From: Nitrosophilus kaiyonis
GTDB taxonomy: Bacteria > Campylobacterota > Campylobacteria > Campylobacterales > Nitratiruptoraceae
Direction of reading: 5' to 3'
DNA length: 64,000 bases
Assembly: GCF_027943725.1 (NCBI RefSeq)
Contig: NZ_AP025696.1
Location: 62,001-126,000, forward strand
Shown here: positions 47,330 to 56,913 of the stretch, in pieces
Layout of the letters: every line of letters starts with the position of its first letter
Numbering within the stretch: the first letter of the stretch is position 1
Program-made: the position numbers and the translations under genes
Notes under the pieces: generated by a model
Told to the model about the DNA's origin: nothing
The model's database searches: none
Seen by the model: the letters and a program-made list of their open reading frames with translations, nothing else

Positions 47330-49239
47330 TCTTCCCCATTCCCTTCCAAATCTTTTATCCATTCAGAAACAACAGCATCACTTGGCATTCTCCAATCGCC
47401 TCTTGGACTAAGAGAGATTGAGCCAACTTTTGGACCATCAGGCATACAGCTTCTTTTAAATTGATTTACAAAAAATCTTTTTATAAAAACTTTGAGCCAT
47501 TTTCTAATAGTTTTTTCATCATATCTATCTTCAAAAGCAATATTTGCTAAAAACTCTATTTTTATTGGAGTTGCTCCATATTTGATCATATGATAAAGAA
47601 AAAAGTCATGAAGCTCATATGGTCCTATTATATTTTCTGTTTTTTGAGTAATCTCTTCATCTTTTTTAGGCAAAAGCTCCGGTGAAACAGGTGTATTTAT
47701 AATATCTATTAAAATATCTGCAACCTTTTTTTCCATATTTGAAGCTACCCAATTTATAACATATCTTATCAATGTTTTTGGAACAGATGCATTTACATTA
47801 TACATAGAGATATGATCAGCGTTATATGTTGAAAAACCAAGAGCAATTTCACTTAAATCTCCTGTCCCAACAACAATACCACCCTCTTTATTAGCAATAT
47901 CCATTAAAATCTGCGTTCTCTCTCTTGCTTGTGCATTTTCATAAGTTATATCATGAATATTTGGATCATGCCCAATCTCTTTAAAATGCTCTAAAACTGC
48001 ATCTTTTATATCTATCTCTCTAAAATCTACGCTAAAATATTCACAAAGCTTTTTTGCATTTTCATATGTTCTGCTTGTTGTACCAAATCCAGGCATAGTT
48101 ATTGCTATAATATCTTTAAAATCTTTATTTAATAATTCACAAGTTTTTATACAAACCAATAGCGCCAATGTTGAATCAAGTCCGCCAGATATTCCTAGGA
48201 TTAGTTTTGGATTTCCAATATGCTCTACTCTTTTTGCAAGCCCAGCTGATTGAATATTAAATATCTCTTGACATCTTTTATCTATAACATTAGGATTTGA
48301 AGGAACAAATGGATGAGGATCTATATATCTATTTAAAGTATCAATTTTATTTAATTGGTTTAAATTTATAACTCTAAAATTTTCAATAACACTATCTTTA
48401 TATGAAGTCTCACTAATTCTTATAAAATTTAATTTTTGAATATCAATATCTGCAGTTATAATTTGGCTTTCTCTTTGAAATCTGCTATTTTCATTTAATA
48501 TTGTTCCATTTTCACCAATAATTAAATGTCCTCCATATACTAAATCGGTAGTAGATTCACCAACTCCACTTGATGCATATATATATCCACCTACAATTCT
48601 TGCGCTTTGAGTTTTTACAAGTTCTCTTCTATATTCATATTTTCCAACATACTCATTACTTGCTGATAGATTAAATATCAGATTTGCCCCAGCTTGAGCA
48701 TAATGCAAAGATGGCGGAATAACACTCCATAAATCTTCACAAATCTCAACTCCAAATAGAATATCTTTATAATGAAATAGAAGATCAACTCCAAAAGGTA
48801 TCTCTTTATCAAAAAAATCCAAAAAAGAGCTTTTTATATTTTTTCCACTTACAAACCATCTTTTTTCATAAAACTCTTTATATGTGGGAAGATAACTTTT
48901 AGGAACTACTCCTAAAATTTCTCCTTTTTGACAAACAAATGCACAGTTATAAAGTCTATTTTTATAAATTGCCGGAGCTCCCAAAATAAATACTATATTT
49001 AAATCTTTTGTTTTTTTCAAAATACTGTTTAAATGCTGATAAACATTTTCAATCAATATATCTTGAAAAAAAAGATCAGCTGCACTGTAAGAAGTTAAAG
49101 ATAGCTCTGGAAAAACTGCAATAGAAATATTTTTTTCCTCTGCTTTAAAAATCAGATCAATAATTTCGCTGCTATTTTTTTCAATATCTGCAACCCAAAC
49201 CCTAGGAGAAATTGCAGCAACTCTTGTAAAACCATACAT
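47323..49239 (-). CDS. nadE: Glutamine-dependent NAD+ synthetase
   Basis: About 638 residues in two parts. The N-terminal nitrilase-type glutaminase has Glu in VFPELSLTSYSAAD, Lys in PKSYLPTYKEFYEKRWF and Cys in FGVEICEDLW. The C-terminal synthetase (~330-620) has the ATP loop LGISGGLDSTLALLV and GTGDLSEIALGF. It uses glutamine rather than ammonia for the last NAD step. ATG 49239 starts 1 nt after the cyclophilin stop; the TTG at 49257 is less likely. Confidence 0.93.
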   Translation of the reverse strand: MYGFTRVAAISPRVWVADIEKNSSEIIDLIFKAEEKNISIAVFPELSLTSYSAADLFFQDILIENVYQHLNSILKKTKDLNIVFILGAPAIYKNRLYNCAFVCQKGEILGVVPKSYLPTYKEFYEKRWFVSGKNIKSSFLDFFDKEIPFGVDLLFHYKDILFGVEICEDLWSVIPPSLHYAQAGANLIFNLSASNEYVGKYEYRRELVKTQSARIVGGYIYASSGVGESTTDLVYGGHLIIGENGTILNENSRFQRESQIITADIDIQKLNFIRISETSYKDSVIENFRVINLNQLNKIDTLNRYIDPHPFVPSNPNVIDKRCQEIFNIQSAGLAKRVEHIGNPKLILGISGGLDSTLALLVCIKTCELLNKDFKDIIAITMPGFGTTSRTYENAKKLCEYFSVDFREIDIKDAVLEHFKEIGHDPNIHDITYENAQARERTQILMDIANKEGGIVVGTGDLSEIALGFSTYNADHISMYNVNASVPKTLIRYVINWVASNMEKKVADILIDIINTPVSPELLPKKDEEITQKTENIIGPYELHDFFLYHMIKYGATPIKIEFLANIAFEDRYDEKTIRKWLKVFIKRFFVNQFKRSCMPDGPKVGSISLSPRGDWRMPSDAVVSEWIKDLEGNGEEC

Positions 49240-49240
49240 C

Positions 49241-49756
49241 TTAATCTCTTTTTTCAAAAATCTCTATCGATTCGATAATATCACCTTGATCAATCATATC
49301 AAGAGTCATAAATGATGAGGCATCATCTTCAGGAATTTCCCCAAAAACTGTATGAATCCCATCTAAATGAGGACAATCAACAAAACATATAAAAAATTGG
49401 CTGCCTCCTGTATCGCGTCCTGCATGTGCCATTGATATAGCACCTCTTACATGTTTATGAATATTCTTATCACATTCACAAGGTATTGCCCATCCAGGTC
49501 CACCTGTTCCTGTACCCTTTGGACAGCCACCTTGAGCCATAAAACCTTTTATAACTCTATGAAATTTTAGTCCGTTATAAAATCCTTCATTTGCTAAATG
49601 TGCAAAATTTGCTACAGTATTTGGAACTTCATTTGGAAAAAGCTTTATCCAGACATCACCTTTATCTTTTATTTTAATTTTTGCCCAGTTTAATCTATTT
49701 AATTCGCTATCTGAAATATCGTAAATTTTTAGTTCTTTTTTAAATCTATTAAACAT
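49241..49756 (-). CDS. Cyclophilin-type peptidyl-prolyl isomerase
   Basis: About 171 residues: IKLFPNEVPNTVANFAHLA, FHRVIKGFMAQGGCPKGTGTGGPG (catalytic Arg, Phe, Gln), ISMAHAGRDTGGSQFFICF and HLDGIHTVFGEI are all cyclophilin blocks. It has no signal peptide, so it is cytoplasmic. I start at ATG 49756, preceded by AAGGA; the in-frame ATG at 49777 has no site. It is operonic with nadE and queH. Confidence 0.92.
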   Translation of the reverse strand: MFNRFKKELKIYDISDSELNRLNWAKIKIKDKGDVWIKLFPNEVPNTVANFAHLANEGFYNGLKFHRVIKGFMAQGGCPKGTGTGGPGWAIPCECDKNIHKHVRGAISMAHAGRDTGGSQFFICFVDCPHLDGIHTVFGEIPEDDASSFMTLDMIDQGDIIESIEIFEKRD

Positions 49757-49867
49757 AATATTTTCCTTTTTATACATTTTTAAATTTTTTTTAATTATAC
49801 CAAATAATTTAAACTCGATTTATAAGCTAATTTGTTAAAATCGAAAAAATCTCATCAAGGATTTGCT

Positions 49868-51145
49868 ATGAAAAAAATTATTGCATCTTCTTTAACTTTA
49901 GGCCTATTATCTTTAGCTTATGCAGCAGCATATAAAATCCCAGAACAATCTATAAAATCTTTGGCACTTGGTGGAGCCTATGTAGCTGGGGCAGATGAAG
50001 CAGATTGTGCATATTTTAATCCAGCAAATATGAGTTTCCTAAATGAAAAGCAAAGATTTGAGCTTGCATTGACAGCAATATATCTTCCAAAAATCAAATA
50101 CAGCGGTAAGCAGATAGTTGGAATGAGTGGGAATACACCTATTTACTATAAAGATGTATATGGGAAAAGTGCAGACAATGAAACAAAAAGTGAATCTTTT
50201 TTAATTCCTCATTTACATTTCATATCAAAACCTTTTGGTAAGGTAAGATATGGACTATCTTTGACAACTCCTGCAGGACTTTCAAAAAGATGGGAAGAGC
50301 AACCTCAAACATGGAGTGCTAAACAGTTTACTTTAAGAACATTAGAATTTAATCCAACAATTTCTTATCTTGTAAATGACAATTTTTCCATTGGCGCAGG
50401 TGTTAGAGCACTTTTTACAGATGGAAAAATTAAATTAAATCCACCTGTAAATAGTACAACAAGTTTAGATTATGATATGAAAGGTGACATTAGAACAGTT
50501 TTTGGATATAACTTGGCATTAAGTTATAGATTTGATAAAAGTTTTATAGTTTCAGCAACTTATAGATCAAAAATAGATCTAAAAGAAAAGGGTGATACCA
50601 CAATTACAACATATAATAATGGAAACAAAGTAAATGAAGTAGATACAACGGGTAAAGTTACAGTACCACTTCCAGCAACACTTATTTTAGCAACCTCTTT
50701 AGATTTAAATGAAAAAGCAAGATTTGAAATTGTTTATGAAAGAACATTTTGGAGCAGTTATAAAAAATTAAAAATAGAGTTTGACGATGCAGAAAATTAT
50801 AATATAGAAAAAGATAAAGATTGGGATGACACAAATACATTTAGAGTTGGATTAACCTATAAAAATAGTGATAAATTAACAACAATGTATGGCTTAAGCT
50901 ATGACCAAACCCCAATACCAGCTAAAACTTTAGGCTATGAACTTCCAGATAGCGATGCTTTAATTTTATCATTAGGAGCACTTTATAAATATAAAGAAAA
51001 TATATCATTAGGAATTGCATATCTGTATGATTATAAATTTAAAAGAGAGATAAACTTAAGTGATCAAAATATCAATGGAATTGTAGGAGAATTTAGCAAA
51101 GGTGGAGCACATCTTTTGAACCTATCTTTTAATTATAGGTTTTAA
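49868..51145 (+). CDS. FadL/OmpP1-family outer-membrane transporter
   Basis: About 425 residues: signal peptide (MKKIIASSLTLGLLSLAYA), then the FadL start AYKIPEQSIKSLALGGAYVAGADEADCAYFNPANMSFL, and a beta barrel ending in Phe. FadL proteins pass long-chain fatty acids or hydrophobic compounds. ATG 49868 has AAGGA 7 nt upstream. The acyl-CoA ligase gene starts 2 nt after the stop, so uptake and activation are coupled. Confidence 0.88.
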   Translation: MKKIIASSLTLGLLSLAYAAAYKIPEQSIKSLALGGAYVAGADEADCAYFNPANMSFLNEKQRFELALTAIYLPKIKYSGKQIVGMSGNTPIYYKDVYGKSADNETKSESFLIPHLHFISKPFGKVRYGLSLTTPAGLSKRWEEQPQTWSAKQFTLRTLEFNPTISYLVNDNFSIGAGVRALFTDGKIKLNPPVNSTTSLDYDMKGDIRTVFGYNLALSYRFDKSFIVSATYRSKIDLKEKGDTTITTYNNGNKVNEVDTTGKVTVPLPATLILATSLDLNEKARFEIVYERTFWSSYKKLKIEFDDAENYNIEKDKDWDDTNTFRVGLTYKNSDKLTTMYGLSYDQTPIPAKTLGYELPDSDALILSLGALYKYKENISLGIAYLYDYKFKREINLSDQNINGIVGEFSKGGAHLLNLSFNYRF

Positions 51146-51147
51146 AC

Positions 51148-52704
51148 ATGTTTGAATACAGATATAACAGTTTTTATGAAATATTAAATGGGCATGCGAA
51201 AAAAAGAGGAAACAGTATAGCTCTATTTGATGAAAACAGAAAAATAACATACAAAAGGTTAAAACTCAAAGTTGATACTTTTGCAAGATTTTTAGAATTT
51301 ATAAATATAAAAGAAAATGATAAAGTAGGTTTAGTTCTTGTAAATTCAACTGAATTTATTGTCTCATTCTTAGCTATACAAAAATTAGGAGCTATTCCTG
51401 TTCCTATTAATACATTTTTAAAAGAGGATGAAATTGCTTTTATATTAAATGATTGCGATGCAAAAGTTTTAATAAGCTCAGCAAAATTTGCAAAAGAGAC
51501 AAAAAATCTATTCTCAAAAACAAAAATCCAAAAAATAATATGGGAAGGTGATTATAAAGATTTAGATGAAAATAATATTAGTTTTAAAGAGATATTATCA
51601 AATCTTGAATCTCACGAAAAAATAGATTTTAAACCAAATATTGATTATATTGCAACAATTATATATACTTCTGGTACCACTGGAAAACCAAAAGGTGCAC
51701 TCCTTAGCTATAGAAATATATTCTCAAATATTTTAGGTGTTGAAAAACTTTTAAAAATAACTCCAAAAGATAGATTTATTGTATATCTGCCAATGTTTCA
51801 CTCTTTTACATTAACTGTAACAGTATTAATGCCTCTATATTTTGCAAGCCCAATAGTTATAATAAGGTCAATATTGCCATTTTCAAATATAATAAAACAG
51901 GTACTATTAAAAAGGGTAACAATTTTTACTGGAGTTCCAGATGTTTACAAAGCTCTTGCAAAAGCTAAACTTCCTTGGTATTTTCATCTATTTAATAAAG
52001 TAAAATTTTATGTAAGTGGAGCTGCTGCACTTCCAGAGGATACTTTGAAAAAATTTAATCAAAAATTTAAAAAAGGAAAACTTCTTGAAGGATATGGGCT
52101 TAGTGAATGTTCACCTGTAGTTTCAGTTAACCTTCCAAACTTGCAAAAACCAAAATCTGTAGGGCCTGCAATTCCAGGAGTTGAAGTAAAAATTGTTGAT
52201 GAAGATATGGTTGAATTGCCTTATGGTGAAATAGGAGAGATTATTGTAAAAGGTGATAATGTAATGCAAGGTTATCTTAACCGCCCAGAAGCTACAGCTC
52301 AAACTATTGTAAATGGTTGGCTAAAAACTGGTGACCTTGGCTATATGGATGAAGATGGATTTATTTACATAGTAGATAGAAAAAAAGATTTGATAATTTC
52401 AAAAGGAATTAATATCTATCCAAGAGAAATTGAAGAGATTTTACTTAACAACCCTTTTATCAAAGCTGCTGCAGTAATAGGGAAAAAAGATGAAAAAAGT
52501 GGAGAGATACCTGTTGCATATATTGAACTTGAAGAGGGAAGCAATATAAAAGAGAGTGAAATAAAAAAATATTTAAAAGAAAATTTGGCAAATTTTAAAA
52601 TTCCAAAAGAGATATATATTGTGGATGAACTTCCAAAAAATGCAACGGGAAAAGTATTAAAAAGAGTCTTAAAAGAGAGGCTTGGCAAAGCCAACAGGCT
52701 TTAG
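51148..52704 (+). CDS. Long-chain acyl-CoA ligase (FadD-like)
   Basis: A 518-residue AMP-forming ligase: P-loop IIYTSGTTGKPKGAL, LPMFHSFTLTVTVLMPL, LEGYGLSECSPVVSVN, KTGDLGYMDEDGFIYIVDRKKD and the catalytic Lys in KNATGKVLKRVLKE. With the FadL-type porin directly upstream it probably activates imported fatty acids; no beta-oxidation genes are in the window, so phospholipid recycling is equally possible. Its last codons lie in the structured segment at 52679-52877. Confidence 0.88.
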   Translation: MFEYRYNSFYEILNGHAKKRGNSIALFDENRKITYKRLKLKVDTFARFLEFINIKENDKVGLVLVNSTEFIVSFLAIQKLGAIPVPINTFLKEDEIAFILNDCDAKVLISSAKFAKETKNLFSKTKIQKIIWEGDYKDLDENNISFKEILSNLESHEKIDFKPNIDYIATIIYTSGTTGKPKGALLSYRNIFSNILGVEKLLKITPKDRFIVYLPMFHSFTLTVTVLMPLYFASPIVIIRSILPFSNIIKQVLLKRVTIFTGVPDVYKALAKAKLPWYFHLFNKVKFYVSGAAALPEDTLKKFNQKFKKGKLLEGYGLSECSPVVSVNLPNLQKPKSVGPAIPGVEVKIVDEDMVELPYGEIGEIIVKGDNVMQGYLNRPEATAQTIVNGWLKTGDLGYMDEDGFIYIVDRKKDLIISKGINIYPREIEEILLNNPFIKAAAVIGKKDEKSGEIPVAYIELEEGSNIKESEIKKYLKENLANFKIPKEIYIVDELPKNATGKVLKRVLKERLGKANRL

Positions 52705-52877
52705 AAAACAAACTGCTTTGTTTTCGTGCCAAGCCGAAAGATATGAATATATGTGAGTCCGAAAAACAAGGTTTTTCGTGATGAACATATGAGTATCTGG
52801 TAGACATTGAAAAAAATCACAACTGTAAAATAGTTCGTGATTTTTGGTCATTTTATAAAGCCGACAGGCTTTAGAAA
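52679..52877. other. Multi-hairpin intergenic segment before panE
   Basis: Five stems lie in series. GGCTTGGCA (52679-52687) pairs with 52727-52735 and encloses AAAGCC/GGCTTT (52687-52702) and GAAAACAAA/TTTGTTTTC (52704-52725), a three-way layout. Next CGAAAAAC/GTTTTTCG (52760-52778) with outer ATATGT/ACATAT and GATA/TATC; then a 13-bp stem with one bulge (52812-52845); then AAAGCC/GGCTTT again (52857-52872). A 21-nt sequence around the first and last small hairpins is repeated with one mismatch (52687-52707, 52857-52877). It starts inside the ligase gene and ends 12 nt before the panE start. Confidence 0.6.
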
Positions 52878-52889
52878 TAAAGGAAAAAT

Positions 52890-53729
52890 ATGAAAATTGC
52901 AGTTATTGGCGGTGGCGGAGTTGGAGGATATATTGCAGCAAAACTAAGTGAAGTTGCAGATGTTGATCTTATATCTAAATCTCTTCATCAATTAAAAATA
53001 ATAGAAAACAATCAAGAAAAAATCTATCATCCAAATATTGTTCGAAGTCCGACTTCGAAGTTGTATGATATTGTTATTTTTGCAACAAAAAGCTATGTTT
53101 TAGAAAAACATGCAAAAGAGTTAGAAAAAAATGTCAATGAAAATACCATAATTTTACCTCTCTTAAATGGAATAAAGCCATATTATATTTTAAAAGAGAT
53201 ATTTAAAAACTCTAAAGTTATAAAAGGTGCAATCTATATCATATCAAATAAAATATCAACAGATACAATAAAAGTAAAAGGGAAAGGTGCCCTTGTTGTT
53301 TTTGAAGATATTAATGATAAAACAAAAAAATTAAAAGAGCTTTTTGAAAAAGCAGGAATCAAAGTAAAAACACCAAAAGATATAGATAAAGCTATATGGC
53401 AAAAATATCTATTCATTGCGGCTACTGCAGCTTTAACAACATATTATAAAAAAACTTTTGGAGAGATTGCTAAAGAGCATTTAGATGAGTTTGAAAAAAT
53501 TCTTGATGAAATTATAGATATTGCAAAACAAAATGGTATAAATTTAGATAAAGAAGATAAAGAAAAAGCAATTTTATTATTAATAAAATCCCCTAAAGAT
53601 GCAAAATCATCAATGCAGCTTGATTTTGAAAAAAATCAAAAAAGCGAAATTGATAACATTTTAGGATTTTTAGCTACTAATAAAGACACTCTAATCTATA
53701 GAATATATAAAAAATTAAAATCTAATTGA
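52890..53729 (+). CDS. panE: 2-dehydropantoate 2-reductase
   Basis: A 279-residue NADPH-dependent reductase of pantothenate synthesis, slightly short for the family. Residues 1-15 form the dinucleotide loop MKIAVIGGGGVGGYIAA; ILPLLNGIKPY and AIWQKYLFIAATAALTTYYKK (catalytic Lys region), and SSMQLDFEKNQKSEIDNILG complete it. A 19-bp palindrome sits in the early loop (NIVRSPTSKL). AAAGGA precedes the ATG, just after the multi-hairpin segment. The 3' end overlaps the convergent EAL-HDOD gene by 15 nt. Confidence 0.85.
   Translation: MKIAVIGGGGVGGYIAAKLSEVADVDLISKSLHQLKIIENNQEKIYHPNIVRSPTSKLYDIVIFATKSYVLEKHAKELEKNVNENTIILPLLNGIKPYYILKEIFKNSKVIKGAIYIISNKISTDTIKVKGKGALVVFEDINDKTKKLKELFEKAGIKVKTPKDIDKAIWQKYLFIAATAALTTYYKKTFGEIAKEHLDEFEKILDEIIDIAKQNGINLDKEDKEKAILLLIKSPKDAKSSMQLDFEKNQKSEIDNILGFLATNKDTLIYRIYKKLKSN
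53041..53059. repeat. Palindrome inside panE
   Basis: TTCGAAGTC and its exact complement around a single base, coding for part of NIVRSPTSKLYD in the loop after the first strands of PanE. Its base composition is richer in G+C than the flanks. It may be a small in-frame palindromic insertion. Confidence 0.5.
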
Positions 53730-54935
53730 TTTTGCATAGCTGTTTATAATAATTTGATTAAATTCAGAAACATTCATATTAAATTCATTTAAATATTTAT
53801 AAAGCATACTATTATCTCCGGCTTCTTGGGCAATAATAAAATTTAAAAGTTTTCCATATATATTATATCTATACATGATAGCATCTTTTATTTCCTTGCT
53901 AATTCTCATACTTTTAAAAATTTCATCTATTGGAACTTCAAAAATAACGTCAATTAAAGATAATAGTCCAGTAAGATATGCAATTTCTTCATCTATTTTT
54001 ATTTTTTTAGCTAAAAGTGACATTAAATCAGCTCTATTTTTAGCTAGCATTAATATAGGGTTTGAAGAAATATCCTCTTCTAAGCCTGAGTATAACATTA
54101 AAATAAGCCATCTTTTTAAATTTTTCATACCCAAAAGGGCAACTGCATGTTTCACTGAAGAGATCTCTTGTCTAAAAGAAAAGTAAGCTGAGTTCATTAG
54201 TTTTAAAAGATTAATTGTTAATTTTGGTTCTTGTTTTATAAGTTCAACAATTTCGCTAATTTCTGCATTATTATCTATCAAATTTAATATGGAAATAATA
54301 GTAAATCTATCTGGATTTAACATTTTTTGTTTTGAAACTACAGGTTTTGAAAAAAAATAGCCCTGAAAAAGATCAAATCCCATAGATTTATATTTTTCAA
54401 AATCCTCTTCATTTTCAACTTTTTCAGCTAATAATAAAGAATCTAATTTTTGAAAATAATCTATTTTTTTAAACATCTCTTTTTCATGATGATTTACATC
54501 AGCTATATCAAATTTGATAATATCAAAAAGTGGAAAATAGTCTTCATATATTTTAAAGTTATTTGGGTCACAAAAATAATCATCAAGTGCAAATTTATAA
54601 CCCTTTTCCTTTAAATACCAAATCCTTTCTATAACTTTTTTTGAAGGCACAACTGTCTCTAAAACTTCAATTATAAATTTTTGTGGTGGAATCAAAGATA
54701 ATATATCACTTTCTAACAGATTATTATCAACATTTATAAATCCAAGCTTATTTCCAGTTAAACTTTTAAAATCAATATTATTAAATAAAATAGTTAAAAT
54801 ATGAGAAGTTGCTCTTATATTATCAGACTCTGTACATACATTTTCTTCATTTGATCTAAACAAAATCTCATAACCAAATATCTTATTATCACTATCTAAA
54901 ATTGGTTGCCTTCCTAAAAAAACATCATTGAGCAC
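53715..54935 (-). CDS. Degenerate EAL plus HDOD signalling protein
   Basis: A 406-residue protein: EAL-like domain (~1-200) and HDOD domain (~200-390). The EAL motif reads YEILFR and the usual DDFG is DDYF, so c-di-GMP hydrolysis is probably lost; LAEKVE and QGYFFSKP remain. The HDOD part has KQEPKLTINLLKLMNSAYFSF and VKHAVALLGMKNLKRWL. Such proteins (YuxH/CdgJ-like) act as signalling scaffolds, often on motility. GTG start behind GAGGTGA. Confidence 0.82.
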   Translation of the reverse strand: MLNDVFLGRQPILDSDNKIFGYEILFRSNEENVCTESDNIRATSHILTILFNNIDFKSLTGNKLGFINVDNNLLESDILSLIPPQKFIIEVLETVVPSKKVIERIWYLKEKGYKFALDDYFCDPNNFKIYEDYFPLFDIIKFDIADVNHHEKEMFKKIDYFQKLDSLLLAEKVENEEDFEKYKSMGFDLFQGYFFSKPVVSKQKMLNPDRFTIISILNLIDNNAEISEIVELIKQEPKLTINLLKLMNSAYFSFRQEISSVKHAVALLGMKNLKRWLILMLYSGLEEDISSNPILMLAKNRADLMSLLAKKIKIDEEIAYLTGLLSLIDVIFEVPIDEIFKSMRISKEIKDAIMYRYNIYGKLLNFIIAQEAGDNSMLYKYLNEFNMNVSEFNQIIINSYAKSIRF

Positions 54936-54948
54936 TTCTCACCTCTTT

Positions 54949-56913
54949 TTAACTAATTGAACAGAGTTTTAATAACGCCTCACTATCTGGCTCTCTTTTT
55001 GCAAATGCTTTGAAACTATCTAATGCTGGTCTGCTGCCCCCTTTGCATAATATCTCTTGAAGATAACTTTCACTTATTTCATGATTATAGATTCCATTAT
55101 CTACAAAGATAAAAAATGCATCAGCACTTAATACTTCAGCCCATTTATAACTATAATAGCCTGCTGCATAACCTCCTGCAAATATATGTGAAAAACTCCA
55201 TTGAAATCTGTTATATTTAGGTGGTTTTATCACACTAACCTCTTCTCTTACTCTATCTAAAACTTTTTGAACATTAACAGGATATTGCATATGAATTAGC
55301 ATATCAAAAAGTCCAAACTCAAGCTGTCTAACCATAGCCATTGCGCTTTGAAAATTTTTAGATGCCACAAGTTTATCAATCATCTCATCGCTTAAAACTT
55401 CTCCACTCTTATAATGTTTTGCAAACTCTTTTAAAACCTTTTTCTCATATGCAAAATTTTCCAAAAACTGGCTTGGAAACTCTACTGCATCCCATTCAAC
55501 TCCACTTATTCCACTAGCAAAAGGCTCTTTTACTTCGCTTAATAAGTGATGAAGGGCATGTCCCATCTCATGAAACAGTGTTACAACATCACTTGGTCTT
55601 AGCAGACTTGGATTATCTTTCGTTGATGGAGCAAAATTTGCAACAATATAAGCTATTGGATAAATAGTTTCGCCTTTTTCATCAATATGGTGACTTATCC
55701 ACTCATCCATCCATGCTCCACCTCTTTTACCCTCTCTTGCTTCAAGATCAAGATATAATCTACCAACCAATCTATTTGGCAAACTCAATTCATAACATTT
55801 TACACTCTCATCCCATACAGGAGTTTTAACCTCCTTAAATTCAAGTCTAAAAAGTTTATTTAAAAATTTAAAAAGCCCATTTACAGTCTGTTCTTTTTCA
55901 AAATATGGCCTATAATACTCCTCTTCAAATCCAAACTTTTCCTCTTTTAACTTTTCACTATAGTATGCAACATCAAAAGCTTGGAGCTCATCTTCTAAAC
56001 CTTTTTCTTTAGCAAACTGTTTTAGCTCTTCAAACTCTTTTATCGCTTGTTTTTTACTTCTTTTTGCTAAATATTTTAAAAAATCAACAACTTTTTCAGG
56101 TTCAGCTGCCATTTTAGTCTCAAGACTAAGCTGGGCATAATTTTTAAAACCTAAAATTTTTGCCTTTTCATCTCTTAATTTTAATATCTCATTTAAAATA
56201 TCCTCATTTTCTGGAGCTCTTGTAACATATGCTCTGTAAAGCTTTTCTCTTTTTTCTCTGTTGCTTCCATATGTCATATAAGTTATAAAGCTTGGCTGTT
56301 TAAGAGTAAATCTGTAAACAGTTTTTCCATCTTTTTCAATTTTTGCTGCATCAAGGTCAGTTTTTGGAAGCTCTTTTACATCTTCAAAATTTTCAATGAT
56401 CATTTCATAATTATCGGTAGCTTTTAAAAGATTTTGAGCAAACTTAGAATTAAGCTCACTCAAAGCTATATTTATATCTTTGAGCCTGTTTTTTTTATCT
56501 TCATCAAGTCCAACACCACTTAATTCAAACTCTTTTAAAAGATCTGTTAAAACTTTTCTTCTATCTTGCTCTAAAATTTCATACTCTTTTTCATATATAT
56601 CTTTTAATGCTTTATAAATATTTTCATTTTGTCCAAATTCTGTATGATATCTGCTAATTTCTGGCAATAATTCATTATAAACTTTTTCTGTTTTATCACT
56701 ATTTTTTACATAATTTAGATGGGATATAGGACTAAAATAAAATCCAAGTTTTTCCTCCATTAACTGTAATGGACGAACAAAATTTTCATATGTTTTTAAA
56801 GGAAGTTTTAAAAGCTCTTCTATTTTTTTCCTATTATCATTTATAATTTTTAAGACTTGTTCTTTTTGATTTTCAATATTTTCTTCATTAACTGAAAATT
56901 CTGGAAATCTCAT
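54949..56913 (-). CDS. M3-family oligopeptidase (OpdA/PrlC-like)
   Basis: A 654-residue zinc metallopeptidase. The zinc motif is VTLFHEMGHALHHLLSE (~residue 447), with the third ligand Glu in VEWDAVEFPSQFLENF. The helical N-terminus and the C-terminal FSHIFAGGYAAGYYSYKWAEVL are typical of cytoplasmic oligopeptidase A. It degrades short peptides. The start overlaps the HIT gene stop by 4 nt (ATGA). Confidence 0.92.
   Translation of the reverse strand: MRFPEFSVNEENIENQKEQVLKIINDNRKKIEELLKLPLKTYENFVRPLQLMEEKLGFYFSPISHLNYVKNSDKTEKVYNELLPEISRYHTEFGQNENIYKALKDIYEKEYEILEQDRRKVLTDLLKEFELSGVGLDEDKKNRLKDINIALSELNSKFAQNLLKATDNYEMIIENFEDVKELPKTDLDAAKIEKDGKTVYRFTLKQPSFITYMTYGSNREKREKLYRAYVTRAPENEDILNEILKLRDEKAKILGFKNYAQLSLETKMAAEPEKVVDFLKYLAKRSKKQAIKEFEELKQFAKEKGLEDELQAFDVAYYSEKLKEEKFGFEEEYYRPYFEKEQTVNGLFKFLNKLFRLEFKEVKTPVWDESVKCYELSLPNRLVGRLYLDLEAREGKRGGAWMDEWISHHIDEKGETIYPIAYIVANFAPSTKDNPSLLRPSDVVTLFHEMGHALHHLLSEVKEPFASGISGVEWDAVEFPSQFLENFAYEKKVLKEFAKHYKSGEVLSDEMIDKLVASKNFQSAMAMVRQLEFGLFDMLIHMQYPVNVQKVLDRVREEVSVIKPPKYNRFQWSFSHIFAGGYAAGYYSYKWAEVLSADAFFIFVDNGIYNHEISESYLQEILCKGGSRPALDSFKAFAKREPDSEALLKLCSIS

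Noticed and set aside
52416-52851. Minus-strand ORFs across the acyl-CoA ligase end and the structured segment
   Set aside because: Shadows of the ligase gene and of the hairpins; no ribosome sites and no recognisable motif.
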